DNA of 64,000 nt. Source: Acetobacterium paludosum. Its GTDB lineage: Bacteria > Bacillota > Clostridia > Eubacteriales > Eubacteriaceae. The position numbers and the translations under genes are program-made. The stretch covers positions 146,129 to 210,128 of the forward strand of contig NZ_RXYA01000003.1 in NCBI RefSeq assembly GCF_008086595.1, read 5' to 3'. Numbering within the stretch: position 1 is the stretch's first letter; every line of letters starts with the position of its first letter. Below, one piece after another: positions 1 to 8,600 of this stretch. A model generated the notes under the pieces. The model was not told the origin of the DNA and ran no database searches. It saw only the letters and a program-made list of their open reading frames with translations.

Positions 1-186
1 GTAAATTTCAATCGTGCCCTTATCGTATTTAAGTAGCGATAAAATGCAGTTGATGGCGGTTGTTTTTCCCGAACCGTTGGGACCCAGGAGTCCGAGGATT
101 TCACCTTCCTGTACCTCCAGATTGAAATGATCCAAGGCGATCAGATTCCCGTATCGTTTGACCAGATTTTTCACATTGATTACCAT
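1..186 (-). CDS. ABC transporter ATP-binding protein, N-terminal part only
   Basis: The reading frame starts at ATG 186-184 and runs off the left edge, so only 62 residues are visible. They begin MVINVKNLVKRYGNLIAL and contain a complete Walker A motif, GPNGSGKTT, near residues 35-43, typical of the cytoplasmic nucleotide-binding subunit of an ABC transporter. AAGGAGAAATTAAT lies just upstream of the start on the minus strand. The signature motif and Walker B lie outside the window, so substrate and direction of transport cannot be told. The gene is divergent from a NarL-type two-component pair, and such pairs often control a neighbouring ABC exporter; that link is inference. Confidence 0.93.
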   Translation of the reverse strand, partial: MVINVKNLVKRYGNLIALDHFNLEVQEGEILGLLGPNGSGKTTAINCILSLLKYDKGTIEIY

Positions 187-229
187 ATTAATTTCTCCTT
201 TATGAGTTTAATCGCGATACTGCCGTGAA

Positions 230-335
230 CTTTACGATCCGTTTCGCACGAAACAATTGTTACACGGTACGTCGGACAGGCTATCGCCTGTTCGCCTACA
301 CGTTACACAATTGTTTGTGGAAACCGATCGTAAAG
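230..335. repeat. Long imperfect hairpin (about 50-bp arms) between divergent genes
   Basis: CTTTACGATC at 230-239 pairs with GATCGTAAAG at 326-335. The complementarity continues inward with small bulges through AACAATTGT on both arms to a central ACAGGC-TATC-GCCTGT stem (276-291). There is no T-tract, so it does not look like a simple terminator. It could be a mobile repeat, a cruciform or a structured leader. The rest of the 187-533 gap has no gene. A small dyad, TGACAAATGTCA, at 443-454 lies upstream of the kinase gene and could be an operator. Confidence 0.7.
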
Positions 336-536
336 CAATTATTGTTCGTCGACTATCAGTATTGCCTGAATTATATTTGTTGATGTGTCTATTTTAATAA
401 AGATTGTGCCCCTTTGTAAGTGACCTGCCTCCTTAATAAGTATGACAAATGTCACCATTTATGTTAAAGTATGAATAATAAAAACGTGCTGGATATGATG
501 GTATCCAGATAAAATTCTCATAAAGGTCTGGTAGTG

Positions 537-1601
537 ATGAATAAGCTGATTGATAAACTGATTATTTTTGTGTTCTGTCTGGCATTGTATCTGACCACCG
601 TTGACAATGCGCTTCTGATCGCCCCGGTTCTGGTGGCAATCATTTTTGGCGCCGCTTCAAGCTATTTAAAAGAAGGAGTTGTCACAGCCCTTCTGTTTGT
701 GGGCTATGTGGTGATCTGCTTTTTTGAACCGGTTTATCTCATGTTTATACCGCTGATGTGCTACGACATTCTCGTTTTTCAATACAAGTGGCTGTGGACC
801 CTGTCGCTTCTGCCCATCATCATTGGCTTCAATCAGCTTGACGGCACTTCCGTGGTTCTGATTCCGGTTTTTATGGTGGTTGCCTATTTCCTGAAAAAGC
901 ATAGCCTTTCCCTGGAAACATTAAAGAAAGACTATAACTCGCTTCGGGATACAACGAGGGAAACCGCTCTGCAGCTTGAAAAAAAGAATAAAATACTGAT
1001 GGAAAAGCAGGACTATGAACTGAACCTGGCCACCTTAACGGAACGGAACCGGATTGCCAGGGATATTCATGACAATGTCGGACATATGCTTTCCCGGAGT
1101 ATTCTGCAAACCGGAGCCCTGCTTGCTGTCAGCACCGATGAACAGACAAAGGAGGGCCTGGTGCAGATTAAGGAAACCCTCTCCGAAGCCATGGACAGCA
1201 TCAGAAACAGTGTCCACGATCTTCATGATGAATCGCTGGATTTACAGGTGGAGTTGCAGACGCTGATTAAAAATTTTGATTTCTGTCCCGTAAAATTGGA
1301 CTATGATGTGGAATCCGGTCTGGATAAAGACGTCAAATACTGTTTTATTACCGTGGTGAAGGAAGCATTTTCAAATATCATTAAGCATTCCCGGGCCACC
1401 CAAGTCTCGGTGGTTGTCCGGGAACATCCGGGGCTGATCCAGCTGGTTGTCCATGATAACGGGGCTGGGACAAAGACGCCTGACGGCGAAGGCATCGGGC
1501 TCAAGAATATTATCGATCGGGTCTCCGCCCTCAACGGCAATGTGAATATCACCGCTGACCGGGGTTTTAGAATTTTTATTTCGGTGCCGAAAAATGAATA
1601 G
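537..1601 (+). CDS. Sensor histidine kinase, NarL/DesK type (HisKA_3)
   Basis: Membrane-bound sensor kinase that should phosphorylate the response regulator encoded directly downstream. Four or five hydrophobic segments fill residues 8-120 and a coiled coil follows at about 125-170. The dimerisation/phosphoacceptor segment reads RNRIARDIHDNVGH with the phospho-His near residue 178. The ATPase domain has an N-box-like EAFSNIIKHS, a DNGAG G1 box and GEGIGLKNI. There is no large extracellular domain, so it probably senses envelope or membrane state. I chose ATG 537 over GTG 534 because AAAGG at 522-526 is better spaced from it. The gene overlaps the next frame by a few bases, so the two are co-transcribed. 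Confidence 0.93.
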   Translation: MNKLIDKLIIFVFCLALYLTTVDNALLIAPVLVAIIFGAASSYLKEGVVTALLFVGYVVICFFEPVYLMFIPLMCYDILVFQYKWLWTLSLLPIIIGFNQLDGTSVVLIPVFMVVAYFLKKHSLSLETLKKDYNSLRDTTRETALQLEKKNKILMEKQDYELNLATLTERNRIARDIHDNVGHMLSRSILQTGALLAVSTDEQTKEGLVQIKETLSEAMDSIRNSVHDLHDESLDLQVELQTLIKNFDFCPVKLDYDVESGLDKDVKYCFITVVKEAFSNIIKHSRATQVSVVVREHPGLIQLVVHDNGAGTKTPDGEGIGLKNIIDRVSALNGNVNITADRGFRIFISVPKNE

Positions 1602-1617
1602 AAACGAAAGGGGAATC

Positions 1618-2241
1618 ATGAAAATCGTTGTTGTTGATGATGACAAGCTGGTATGCACGTCATTGAAAACCATTATTGAATCAGAAGATAATATTGAAGT
1701 GGTGGGGCTGGGCTATAATGGCCAGGAAGCCATTTTATTGTATAGCCAGTTAAAACCGGATGTCCTGCTGATGGATATCCGCATGGATGTGATGACCGGA
1801 CTGGAAGCAGCCGGGACCATTCTAGGTGGCGATAAAGATGCAAAGATATTATTTTTAACCACTTTTCTGGATGACGAGTATATTATCAAAGCCCTTAAGC
1901 TTGGCGCAAAGGGCTATATTATTAAACAGAATTTTGAAAGCATCGTTCCATCGCTGCGAGCCGTACAGATTGGGCAAAGCGTCTTTGGACAGGATATTGT
2001 GACAAAAATACCGGGTTTGATAAATAGTGGGGATCATCAGGATCATCAGACCTTTGATTTAAGCGATAAGGAAAGGGAAATCATTGACCTGGTCGCCCAG
2101 GGACTCAGTAACCGTGAGATTGCAAACAGCCTGTATTTAAGTGAAGGGACGGTCCGGAATCGCATCAGCGTCATCCTCGAAAAACTGGTGCTGCGAGATC
2201 GAACCCAGCTGGCCATCTTTTTTTACAAGAATCTGCTGTGA
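1618..2241 (+). CDS. Response regulator, NarL/LuxR family
   Basis: Two-domain DNA-binding regulator and partner of the upstream kinase. The receiver begins MKIVVVDDDKLV, has the phospho-Asp in LLMDIRMD near residue 55 and the conserved Lys in GYIIKQN near residue 105. The output domain is a LuxR-type helix-turn-helix, LSDKEREIIDLVAQGLSNRE, near residues 145-165. The frame is open back to ATG 1594, but ATG 1618 has a strong AAAGGGG site at 1607-1613 and gives the canonical receiver start, so I prefer it. The likely target is the divergent ABC transporter operon or its own promoter; this is inference. Confidence 0.93.
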   Translation: MKIVVVDDDKLVCTSLKTIIESEDNIEVVGLGYNGQEAILLYSQLKPDVLLMDIRMDVMTGLEAAGTILGGDKDAKILFLTTFLDDEYIIKALKLGAKGYIIKQNFESIVPSLRAVQIGQSVFGQDIVTKIPGLINSGDHQDHQTFDLSDKEREIIDLVAQGLSNREIANSLYLSEGTVRNRISVILEKLVLRDRTQLAIFFYKNLL

Positions 2242-2301
2242 GCAACTGAAGATCTTTGGCAGGCACACGAGCCCATCAAAAAATTCACAGGGGAAATGAA
2301 A

Positions 2302-2343
2302 ACACCGTCAAGCTGATTTTATTCTACATCAGCTTGGCGGTGT
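2302..2343 (+). terminator. Hairpin after the two-component operon
   Basis: Sixteen-base arms (2302-2317 and 2328-2343) pair with a single G-T mismatch around a 10-nt loop, 60 nt past the response-regulator stop. The U-tract is poor (ATACAAATTTT), so termination may be weak. Confidence 0.6.
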
Positions 2344-2356
2344 ATACAAATTTTGA

Positions 2357-2515
2357 AACGCTCTTATCCTCCTCTTTCTCATACATTCCTTAGGAGATTC
2401 CGATCCTGCTAGTAAAAATATTAGCATTACCATAGACATCAAACAAATTGGTGGACTTATAGACATTGAATTGTTAGACCAAATCAACGAACTCATTCTT
2501 GTGTCCATCACTTAA
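2357..2515 (+). pseudogene. Short open frame, probable gene remnant of unknown family
   Basis: A stop-free stretch of 52 codons without a start codon or ribosome site ends at TAA 2513-2515. Its C-terminal half (ISITIDIKQIGGLIDIELLD) has coding-like composition. I do not recognise the family. Chance is possible. Confidence 0.25.
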
Positions 2516-2534
2516 AACGAAATTTATTTTTGGG

Positions 2535-2822
2535 TTAATGCCCCGAAAAAAATTTCTGTAAAACCCAACCAATCAAGGCCACAACCAGCATCGCAATCAG
2601 AGTTGCCGGCTCAAAGACTCCGGCGGCGCTAATATTTGTAACGGAAATTTGGGCGAAAATCCCTTCGAAAATAGCCACTACCGGCTGAGTGATCATATAA
2701 ACACCATTAACAAAAACATTTTCCGAGTTTGCGCCCAGCAGTTTTAAAATCAGACGAATCAACAATCCCGCTTGAACTAATCCGACAACTAATCCAATAA
2801 TCTTTTTTGCACCTGAATTCAT
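2535..2822 (-). CDS. YggT family small membrane protein
   Basis: A 95-residue protein with two hydrophobic hairpins, residues 8-30 and about 70-90, separated by the polar stretch LLGANSENVFVNGVYMITQP. This layout matches the YggT family, whose members are small integral membrane proteins linked to osmotic tolerance or cell-envelope organisation. GAGGGG precedes the ATG. It lies beside a CsbD gene on the same strand, so both may belong to a stress-related cluster. The function in this organism is not defined by the sequence. Confidence 0.8.
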   Translation of the reverse strand: MNSGAKKIIGLVVGLVQAGLLIRLILKLLGANSENVFVNGVYMITQPVVAIFEGIFAQISVTNISAAGVFEPATLIAMLVVALIGWVLQKFFSGH

Positions 2823-2883
2823 TTTTTACCCCTCTAATTCCAAACTAGTTCTTTCAGTTAAAGTAATTTACTTTATAATATTT

Positions 2884-3129
2884 TTACTTTTCATCTTTTT
2901 CATCTTTCTTTTTATCGATGAAATCATTGATCTTTTCTGCGACGTCTTCTTTTATTTCGCCTAACTTATCACCGACATCCACTGCTTTTCCTTCTAGCTC
3001 CCCTTTTAAGGACTGTATTTTACCTTTTAATTCCAACTCTTCATTGTTGGTAACTTTCCCAACGGCCTCCTTGACGCCACCTAAGGTCTTATCTTTGGTT
3101 GACTCGATTTTACCTTTTGTATCTGTCAT
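2884..3129 (-). CDS. CsbD family stress protein, copy 1
   Basis: An 81-residue, highly charged, Lys/Glu-rich soluble protein of the CsbD family (MTDTKGKIESTKDKTLGGVK...), with no membrane segment or signal peptide. In Bacillus, csbD is a sigma-B general stress gene of unknown biochemical role. A strong AGGAGG site lies 6 nt before the ATG. The sequence GGGTAT occurs on the minus strand at 3181-3176, upstream, and could be a sigma-B-like -10, although no good -35 was found. A 41-nt block (3017-3057) is identical to the second copy at 5400-5440, pointing to recent duplication or gene conversion. Confidence 0.88.
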   Translation of the reverse strand: MTDTKGKIESTKDKTLGGVKEAVGKVTNNEELELKGKIQSLKGELEGKAVDVGDKLGEIKEDVAEKINDFIDKKKDEKDEK

Positions 3130-3314
3130 AATTAAATCCTCCTATTAATAAATTATTCTTCATAATTATAAATACATACCCTATTTTTAGCTTTTATCCC
3201 GTTGATAGACTATTTTATTACATTTTTTCATTTGCATAAAACCATCCTGCTATCGATCCCCTTGATGCTCTCCAACATATTAGGGGCTGGAAATCCCGTC
3301 GCTTTTTTCGATAA

Positions 3315-4781
3315 TTATGGTTTAGTCACGCGTTCTGCCCAGACGGATATAGAACCTGGCGCACATAAGAAAGTGCCCATCCCTTTATTATTAATTAGTA
3401 CTGTTTCTTCACGATTTTCTAAATAATCCGCATAAACTTTTCCAGCATGTTGCTTACCAATGTACATATCTTTTAAACCTTCATCGCCATTTGTTATCAA
3501 AACTGCCATGCCCGCAGAATGTTTTTCATCACCTTCTCGGGTCCAGCCAATGCAATTAGGATGATCCAAATAATCTTTTTGTTTTCCGTATGCATAGTTT
3601 ATCCGTAAAGCTAACAATTTATCGATTATATCCGATTTGCCTTGAATCGGCTTTTCTCCGGCAATACCATAATAGTCCCCATAAAAAACACAGGGCAATC
3701 CACTTTCTCGTAATAAAATCATCCCATAAGCTAAAGGTTTGAACCAATCATCTACCCATGATTCCAAAGCTTGTGATGGTTGAGAATCATGATTGTCAAC
3801 AAATGTTACTGTTTGGGCTGGGTTTTTCTCCATTAATGTATTATGGAACATTTTACTCATGTCGAAACTATTTCCGGATTTACTTGCCTTTGAAAAATTC
3901 ATATGCAGAGAAACATCGAATAAATCCACATTCCAATCGGTCTCCTCGATATAATCTTCTAAGGTTTCATAATTTTTCTTCCAATATTCTCCTACTGTAT
4001 AAAAATCATCACCCTTTTTTTCATGTATGTTTTTTATAAACTCATCGATAAATTCACCAGCAATATGTTTAACCGCATCCAGGCGAAAACCATCGACACC
4101 GGTTTCGTTAATATACCATTCACTCCAACGATTTACCTCTTCTTTTACATCCGGTTGGTCATAATCAACGTCGGCATACATCAAGTAATCATAGTTACCA
4201 TTTTCAGTGTCGACTTCATCGTTGTCCGCCCAACCTTTATTAATTCCCTTAATCATATAGATGGCTTTTTTCCCATTTTCCTGATTAAAATCAGTTCCTG
4301 AAAAATGTGTCCAATTCCATTGAAATTTCGAATATTTCCCTTTTCTCCCGGGAAATGTGAATTTTGTCCAGCCTTCAATATCATAAGCATCCGAAACTTT
4401 TTTCTGACGATTATTTGGATCGACTTCATAGGCCGGAAACCGTTCAGATTCATCCGCTCCCGCTTTATGGTTTAACACAATATCGGCAATTGCTAATATG
4501 CCCTGATCATGTAAAGCTTTAATCGCGGCCAGATATTCTTTTTTTGTACCATATTTTGTACGCACCGCACCCTTTTGATCAAATTCACCTAAATCGTATA
4601 AGTCATAAACCCCATAACCAACATCATTAGTACCCGTTGCTTTTGTTGCTGGGGGCATCCAAACTAAACTAATTCCTATTTCTTTTAAATGCTGGGCATC
4701 AGCCTTCAAGCGTTGCCAATGTTTGCCATCAGCTGGTAAATTCCATTCGAAATATTGAATCATAACTCCATTTTTTTCCAT
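3315..4781 (-). CDS. Cytoplasmic alpha-amylase (GH13 subfamily 5 type)
   Basis: An alpha-1,4-glucan endohydrolase of 488 residues with no signal peptide, so probably intracellular and acting on glycogen or maltodextrins. It starts MEKNGVMIQYFEWNLPADG, as in the liquefying-amylase subfamily. The catalytic triad is visible: nucleophile Asp in VDGFRLDAVKH near residue 232, acid/base Glu in VGEYW near 262 and transition-state Asp in FVDNHDSQ near 329. These positions match the liquefying amylases closely. Length is normal for the family. AAAGGTGTTCTAA precedes the ATG. It stands alone, between CsbD genes, and no glycogen genes are nearby. Confidence 0.95.
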   Translation of the reverse strand: MEKNGVMIQYFEWNLPADGKHWQRLKADAQHLKEIGISLVWMPPATKATGTNDVGYGVYDLYDLGEFDQKGAVRTKYGTKKEYLAAIKALHDQGILAIADIVLNHKAGADESERFPAYEVDPNNRQKKVSDAYDIEGWTKFTFPGRKGKYSKFQWNWTHFSGTDFNQENGKKAIYMIKGINKGWADNDEVDTENGNYDYLMYADVDYDQPDVKEEVNRWSEWYINETGVDGFRLDAVKHIAGEFIDEFIKNIHEKKGDDFYTVGEYWKKNYETLEDYIEETDWNVDLFDVSLHMNFSKASKSGNSFDMSKMFHNTLMEKNPAQTVTFVDNHDSQPSQALESWVDDWFKPLAYGMILLRESGLPCVFYGDYYGIAGEKPIQGKSDIIDKLLALRINYAYGKQKDYLDHPNCIGWTREGDEKHSAGMAVLITNGDEGLKDMYIGKQHAGKVYADYLENREETVLINNKGMGTFLCAPGSISVWAERVTKP

Positions 4782-4937
4782 TTAGAACACCTTTCATTCT
4801 TGATGAATTTATATATATATCCTCATACCGCAAATTCCCGATTTCATCATAATATTTTCCTAACTGTTCCATTCTATCCTAAACAACTTATAAAAAACAC
4901 TCATATCACTTTTTTATGTGCCTATATTCTAATTTAT

Positions 4938-4962
4938 GTTTGAGGCGCATGATATCGGGTAT
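4938..4962 (+). promoter_or_regulatory. Sigma-B-like promoter for the DUF5670 gene
   Basis: GTTTGA (4938-4943), a 13-nt spacer and GGGTAT (4957-4962) match the Bacillus/Listeria sigma-B consensus (GTTTAA-N12-14-GGGWAW). It lies 52 nt before the start of a gene whose Listeria homologues are sigma-B dependent. Whether this organism has a sigma-B-like factor cannot be seen here. Confidence 0.55.
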
Positions 4963-5014
4963 ATTATTAAATATAGATGCAATGTTTTGATCAAACAAAG
5001 AAAGGGTGACAAGA

Positions 5015-5155
5015 ATGTTTTGGATTATTGCAATCGTACTCTGTGTATTATGGCTTTTAGGGTTGATTACGTCTTATACATTTGGCGGATTAATTCATAT
5101 TCTTCTCGTGATCGCTGTTATTCTAATTATTGTGAATCTTGTTCGGCGTAGATAG
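5015..5155 (+). CDS. Lmo0937/DUF5670 family membrane peptide
   Basis: A 46-residue, almost entirely hydrophobic peptide beginning MFWIIAIVLCVLWLLGL and ending NLVRRR, with two short membrane segments around a TSYTFGGLIHIL turn. The pattern matches the lmo0937 family, found in many Firmicutes as a stress-induced membrane peptide. AAAGGGTGACAAGA precedes ATG 5015. The sigma-B-like promoter upstream agrees with this. A weak hairpin at 5194-5224 follows the stop. Its role is unknown. Confidence 0.8.
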   Translation: MFWIIAIVLCVLWLLGLITSYTFGGLIHILLVIAVILIIVNLVRRR

Positions 5156-5327
5156 GATAAGTTCTCAGAAAAAACAAACTTTGACGGTCATGTCATTACA
5201 GATGCTTAGCTCTTATCTGTGATGGAAAAATTCAGCACAACAATTTATCTAGGTAGAGTTAGGCTAGATCCATACGTTAGTTGTTCGTTTTAGAACAAAA
5301 ATAAATTATTGAAAGCAGGCTTTAATT

Positions 5328-5555
5328 ATGTCAAATACAAAAAGTAAAATCGAGTCAACCAAAGATAAGCTCGTGGGCGGAGTGAAGGAGACAGTTGGAA
5401 AAGTTACCAACAATGAAGAGTTGGAATTAAAAGGTAAAATTCAGTCTAAAAAAGGCGAACTTGAGAAAAACGCAGCGGATATCGGTGATAAAGCAGATAA
5501 ACTAAAAGAAGACGTCGCCGAAAATATAAATGACGCGATCGATAAACACAAGTAG
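5328..5555 (+). CDS. CsbD family stress protein, copy 2
   Basis: A 75-residue charged, soluble CsbD-like protein (MSNTKSKIESTKDKLVGGVK...) with GAAAGCAGG upstream. It is a close paralogue of the copy at 2884-3129, and 5400-5440 is identical to that gene over 41 nt including synonymous sites. It is separated from the large glucan synthase gene by a shared bidirectional terminator. The molecular function of the family is unknown; a general stress role is inferred from Bacillus csbD. Confidence 0.88.
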   Translation: MSNTKSKIESTKDKLVGGVKETVGKVTNNEELELKGKIQSKKGELEKNAADIGDKADKLKEDVAENINDAIDKHK

Positions 5556-5560
5556 TAGAC

Positions 5561-5608
5561 AAAAGGGGCCGATATTGCATGATCATCTGCAACATTGGCC
5601 CCTTTTTC
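5561..5608. terminator. Bidirectional terminator between csbD copy 2 and the glucan synthase gene
   Basis: AAAAGGGGCC on the left arm pairs with GGCCCCTTTT on the right, with an inner TGCA pairing, flanked by A and T tracts on either side. It can terminate the plus-strand csbD and the minus-strand gene ending at 5611. Confidence 0.88.
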
Positions 5609-5610
5609 TA

Positions 5611-8600
5611 TCATCCCATGTAAACTTCAATCTCATGATTTTCTTTATCATCCACCAGATTAATCACATTTCTGGTGGATATTATTCCGTCTACTGATAT
5701 TTTTTTAACGCCTTTGTTAACCCCCTCCGGGTTTTTCACTTTAATGTCATAAATTGTTCCCAGATAGTTGTATTTCAGATTATATTCTTTCCACTTCCCG
5801 GGAATACAAGGATCCATGATAATGGTTTCCCCGTTTTTCTGGAATCCCAGAATGTACTCCAACCCCGCTCTGTACAACCAGCCGGCAGCTCCGGTATACC
5901 ATGTCCAGCCACCCCTTCCGGTGTGAGGATAAGTCGAATAAACATCAGCTGCTAACACATAGGGTTCTACCTTATATCGGGAATAGTCCCTCAAGTTTGA
6001 GGTATGGTTAATCGGATTAATGAGTTCAAACAGTTCCCAGGCTTTGTCACCGTCACCCAGTTTTGCAAAGGCAATAATAGCCCAAGCCGCTGCGTGGGTA
6101 TATTGTCCCCCATTTTCTCTGACCCCTGGGATATAACCCTTGATATACCCGGGTTCAAGATCTGATTTGTCAAATGGCGGAGTCAGCAGTTTGATCAACC
6201 CATCTTCTCTGCTGACAAGATAATTTTCCAAAGACCTCATCGCCTGAAATGACCGCTCAGTATTTCCTGCTCCTGAAATAACCGACCAGCTCTGGGCAAT
6301 GGAATCAATCTTACACTCACTGTTTTGCACCGAACCCAATGGTTGTCCGTTGTCAAAATAGGCACGTCTGTACCAGTTTCCATCCCATGCGGTCTTCTCA
6401 ATTGCTTCGATTATTTTTATTCTTACTTCAGCGTATTTTTCAGCGATTTCCGGATCCCCTATTTTTTCACACAGCGGTATAAATCCGTCAATAACAGCAA
6501 CTAAAAACCAGCCCAGCCAGACGCTTTCCCCACGGCCTTTGTTTCCCACTGTATTCATCCCATCATTCCAATCTCCGGTTCCCATCAGGGGAAGACCGTG
6601 TTCTCCGAATTTCAGAGAAATCTCGATGGCTCTTAGACAGTGGTCATACAAGGTTGACTGAACGTTGAGCGGCATTGGAATTCCGCATTTTTCATCTTCA
6701 AATTCGGTTAACTCTGATTCTTCAATAAATGAAATTTCTTCCTTTAATATATCCCCATCCCCGGTAATCCGGATATATTCAGCGGTCACATAGGGCAGCC
6801 ACAAACGATCGTCCGAAAAACGCGTTCGGGTCCCCAGTCCTTTTGGATCATGCCACCAATGCTGAACGTCTCCCTGAACATACTGATGACTTGCATGGAG
6901 GAGTATTTGAGAACGAGATATTTCCGGCCATAAATTGGCAACAGCCAAAGCATCCTGAAGCTGATCTCTAAAACCAAAGGCACCGCCAGATTGATAAAAT
7001 CCTGATCGCCCCCATAATCTGCAGGAAATAACCTGATACTGAAGCCATCCATCCAGCATGAGATTCATGGAAACCGTTGGTGTATCCACCTGTATAATTT
7101 CCAGCTTGCTTTTCCAAAATCCGATAACCTCGTTCACTGAATCCTTTGTATTCTTGACCTCTAAATACTTTTTAGTTATTGTATTAACCGCTTCGCTATT
7201 ATTCCCAACTCCCAATAAGAAAACAATGTCTTTTCTTTCATTCGGTTCAAGTGTGACCTTCACCTGAATGACCCCACAAGGGTCAAAACCCGTGCCTAAG
7301 GCACCAGTCAGCCGCTCATAAGATAAGCTCTCCGGACTGCTCATGTCACCGCCTCCGAAAAATTCTTTTCGATCACTGGTAACCGAACGCTCTCTTATTG
7401 AAACATCCATAAAACAGATTTGCTCTGGAAAATCCTCATTATAAGGATTTTCGATTAATAAAGCACCGGATTCATCCAATCTGGTTTTGATATGCATGGC
7501 CGTAAATTGATCACTTACACCCAATACCGGTCGGGTATAATAAGTCAGGGTCAAATGTCTCACCAGCTCTGAATCATTTTTTAAATTGATCAGAGTTATT
7601 TTCACGGATTCACTCACTGGCACATGCTGGGTCATTCGTTGCTTGATTCCATGACTGGTATGTTCAAATAAGGAATATCCAAAGCCGTGCCGGATAACAT
7701 ACACCTCGTCTTCCCGTATCGGCAAAGGCGTTACTGTCCAAAGTTCTCCGCTATCATCATCTCCGATATAGATCACTTCTCCCGGACTGTCTGATACGAC
7801 ATCGTTTGACCAGGGTGTGAGTTTGTTTTCATGGCTGTTTTTATACCAGGTATAGCCTGAACCCGACTCTGAAACCATAAATCCAAATTCAGGATTTGCG
7901 ATCACATTCACCCAGGGCGCCGGAGTATTCTGACCCTTTTCCAATTGAATGACATACTCACTTCCATCTGACCCAAACCCGCCAATGCCATTGTCATATA
8001 ACAGATTTTGCTTTTCGGGCTGAGACATCGGGAAATTGATGGGTTTACTCGAAAATACCTTCTTTTCCGGAAATTCCTGACGCTCCAGCGTCTTTGTCTG
8101 ATTGACTGAATAATCGGTTATCTGATCTCTCATGATACCGGCCCCGCCTTTTAATATCACTCGGGCTACAGCATAAATCAGAGAGACATCTTTTTCATCC
8201 AATTTATTTTTTTCCAGGATAAAAACATCTTCACTGGTTTTTAAGATGTCATGGGTCTGGGTTGACAATACAATATCGGATATGAGGGTATATAATGGCA
8301 AAGAATAACTGTATTCCTCTTCGCTTATTATGACCAAATCCACTTTTAAATCCATTAAACGCCAATATTCATGGGCTTTTAAAACCTCATAAAGTATTTT
8401 AACCTGATCAATTTTGCTTAAATCTACAACCACAATCGGATTATCTCCGGAAATTCCATATTTCCATAAGGCCGATTGACCCTGGGTGTTTTTAAGGATC
8501 AACTCCTGACTCATTCTTTTTGCCGGACTGATAAAGACAATATCGGAAATCATATCCTGATAGAGTTCTGTTTCTTCTGCATCCAGATTGAGATATTTTG

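Noticed and set aside
3202-3426. Plus-strand frame beginning with a hydrophobic stretch near the amylase 3' end
   Set aside because: Most of its second half is antisense to the well-supported amylase and it has no ribosome site.
5400-5440. 41-nt identical block as an insertion-sequence end or att site
   Set aside because: It lies wholly within the conserved coding part of both csbD copies, so paralogy explains it.
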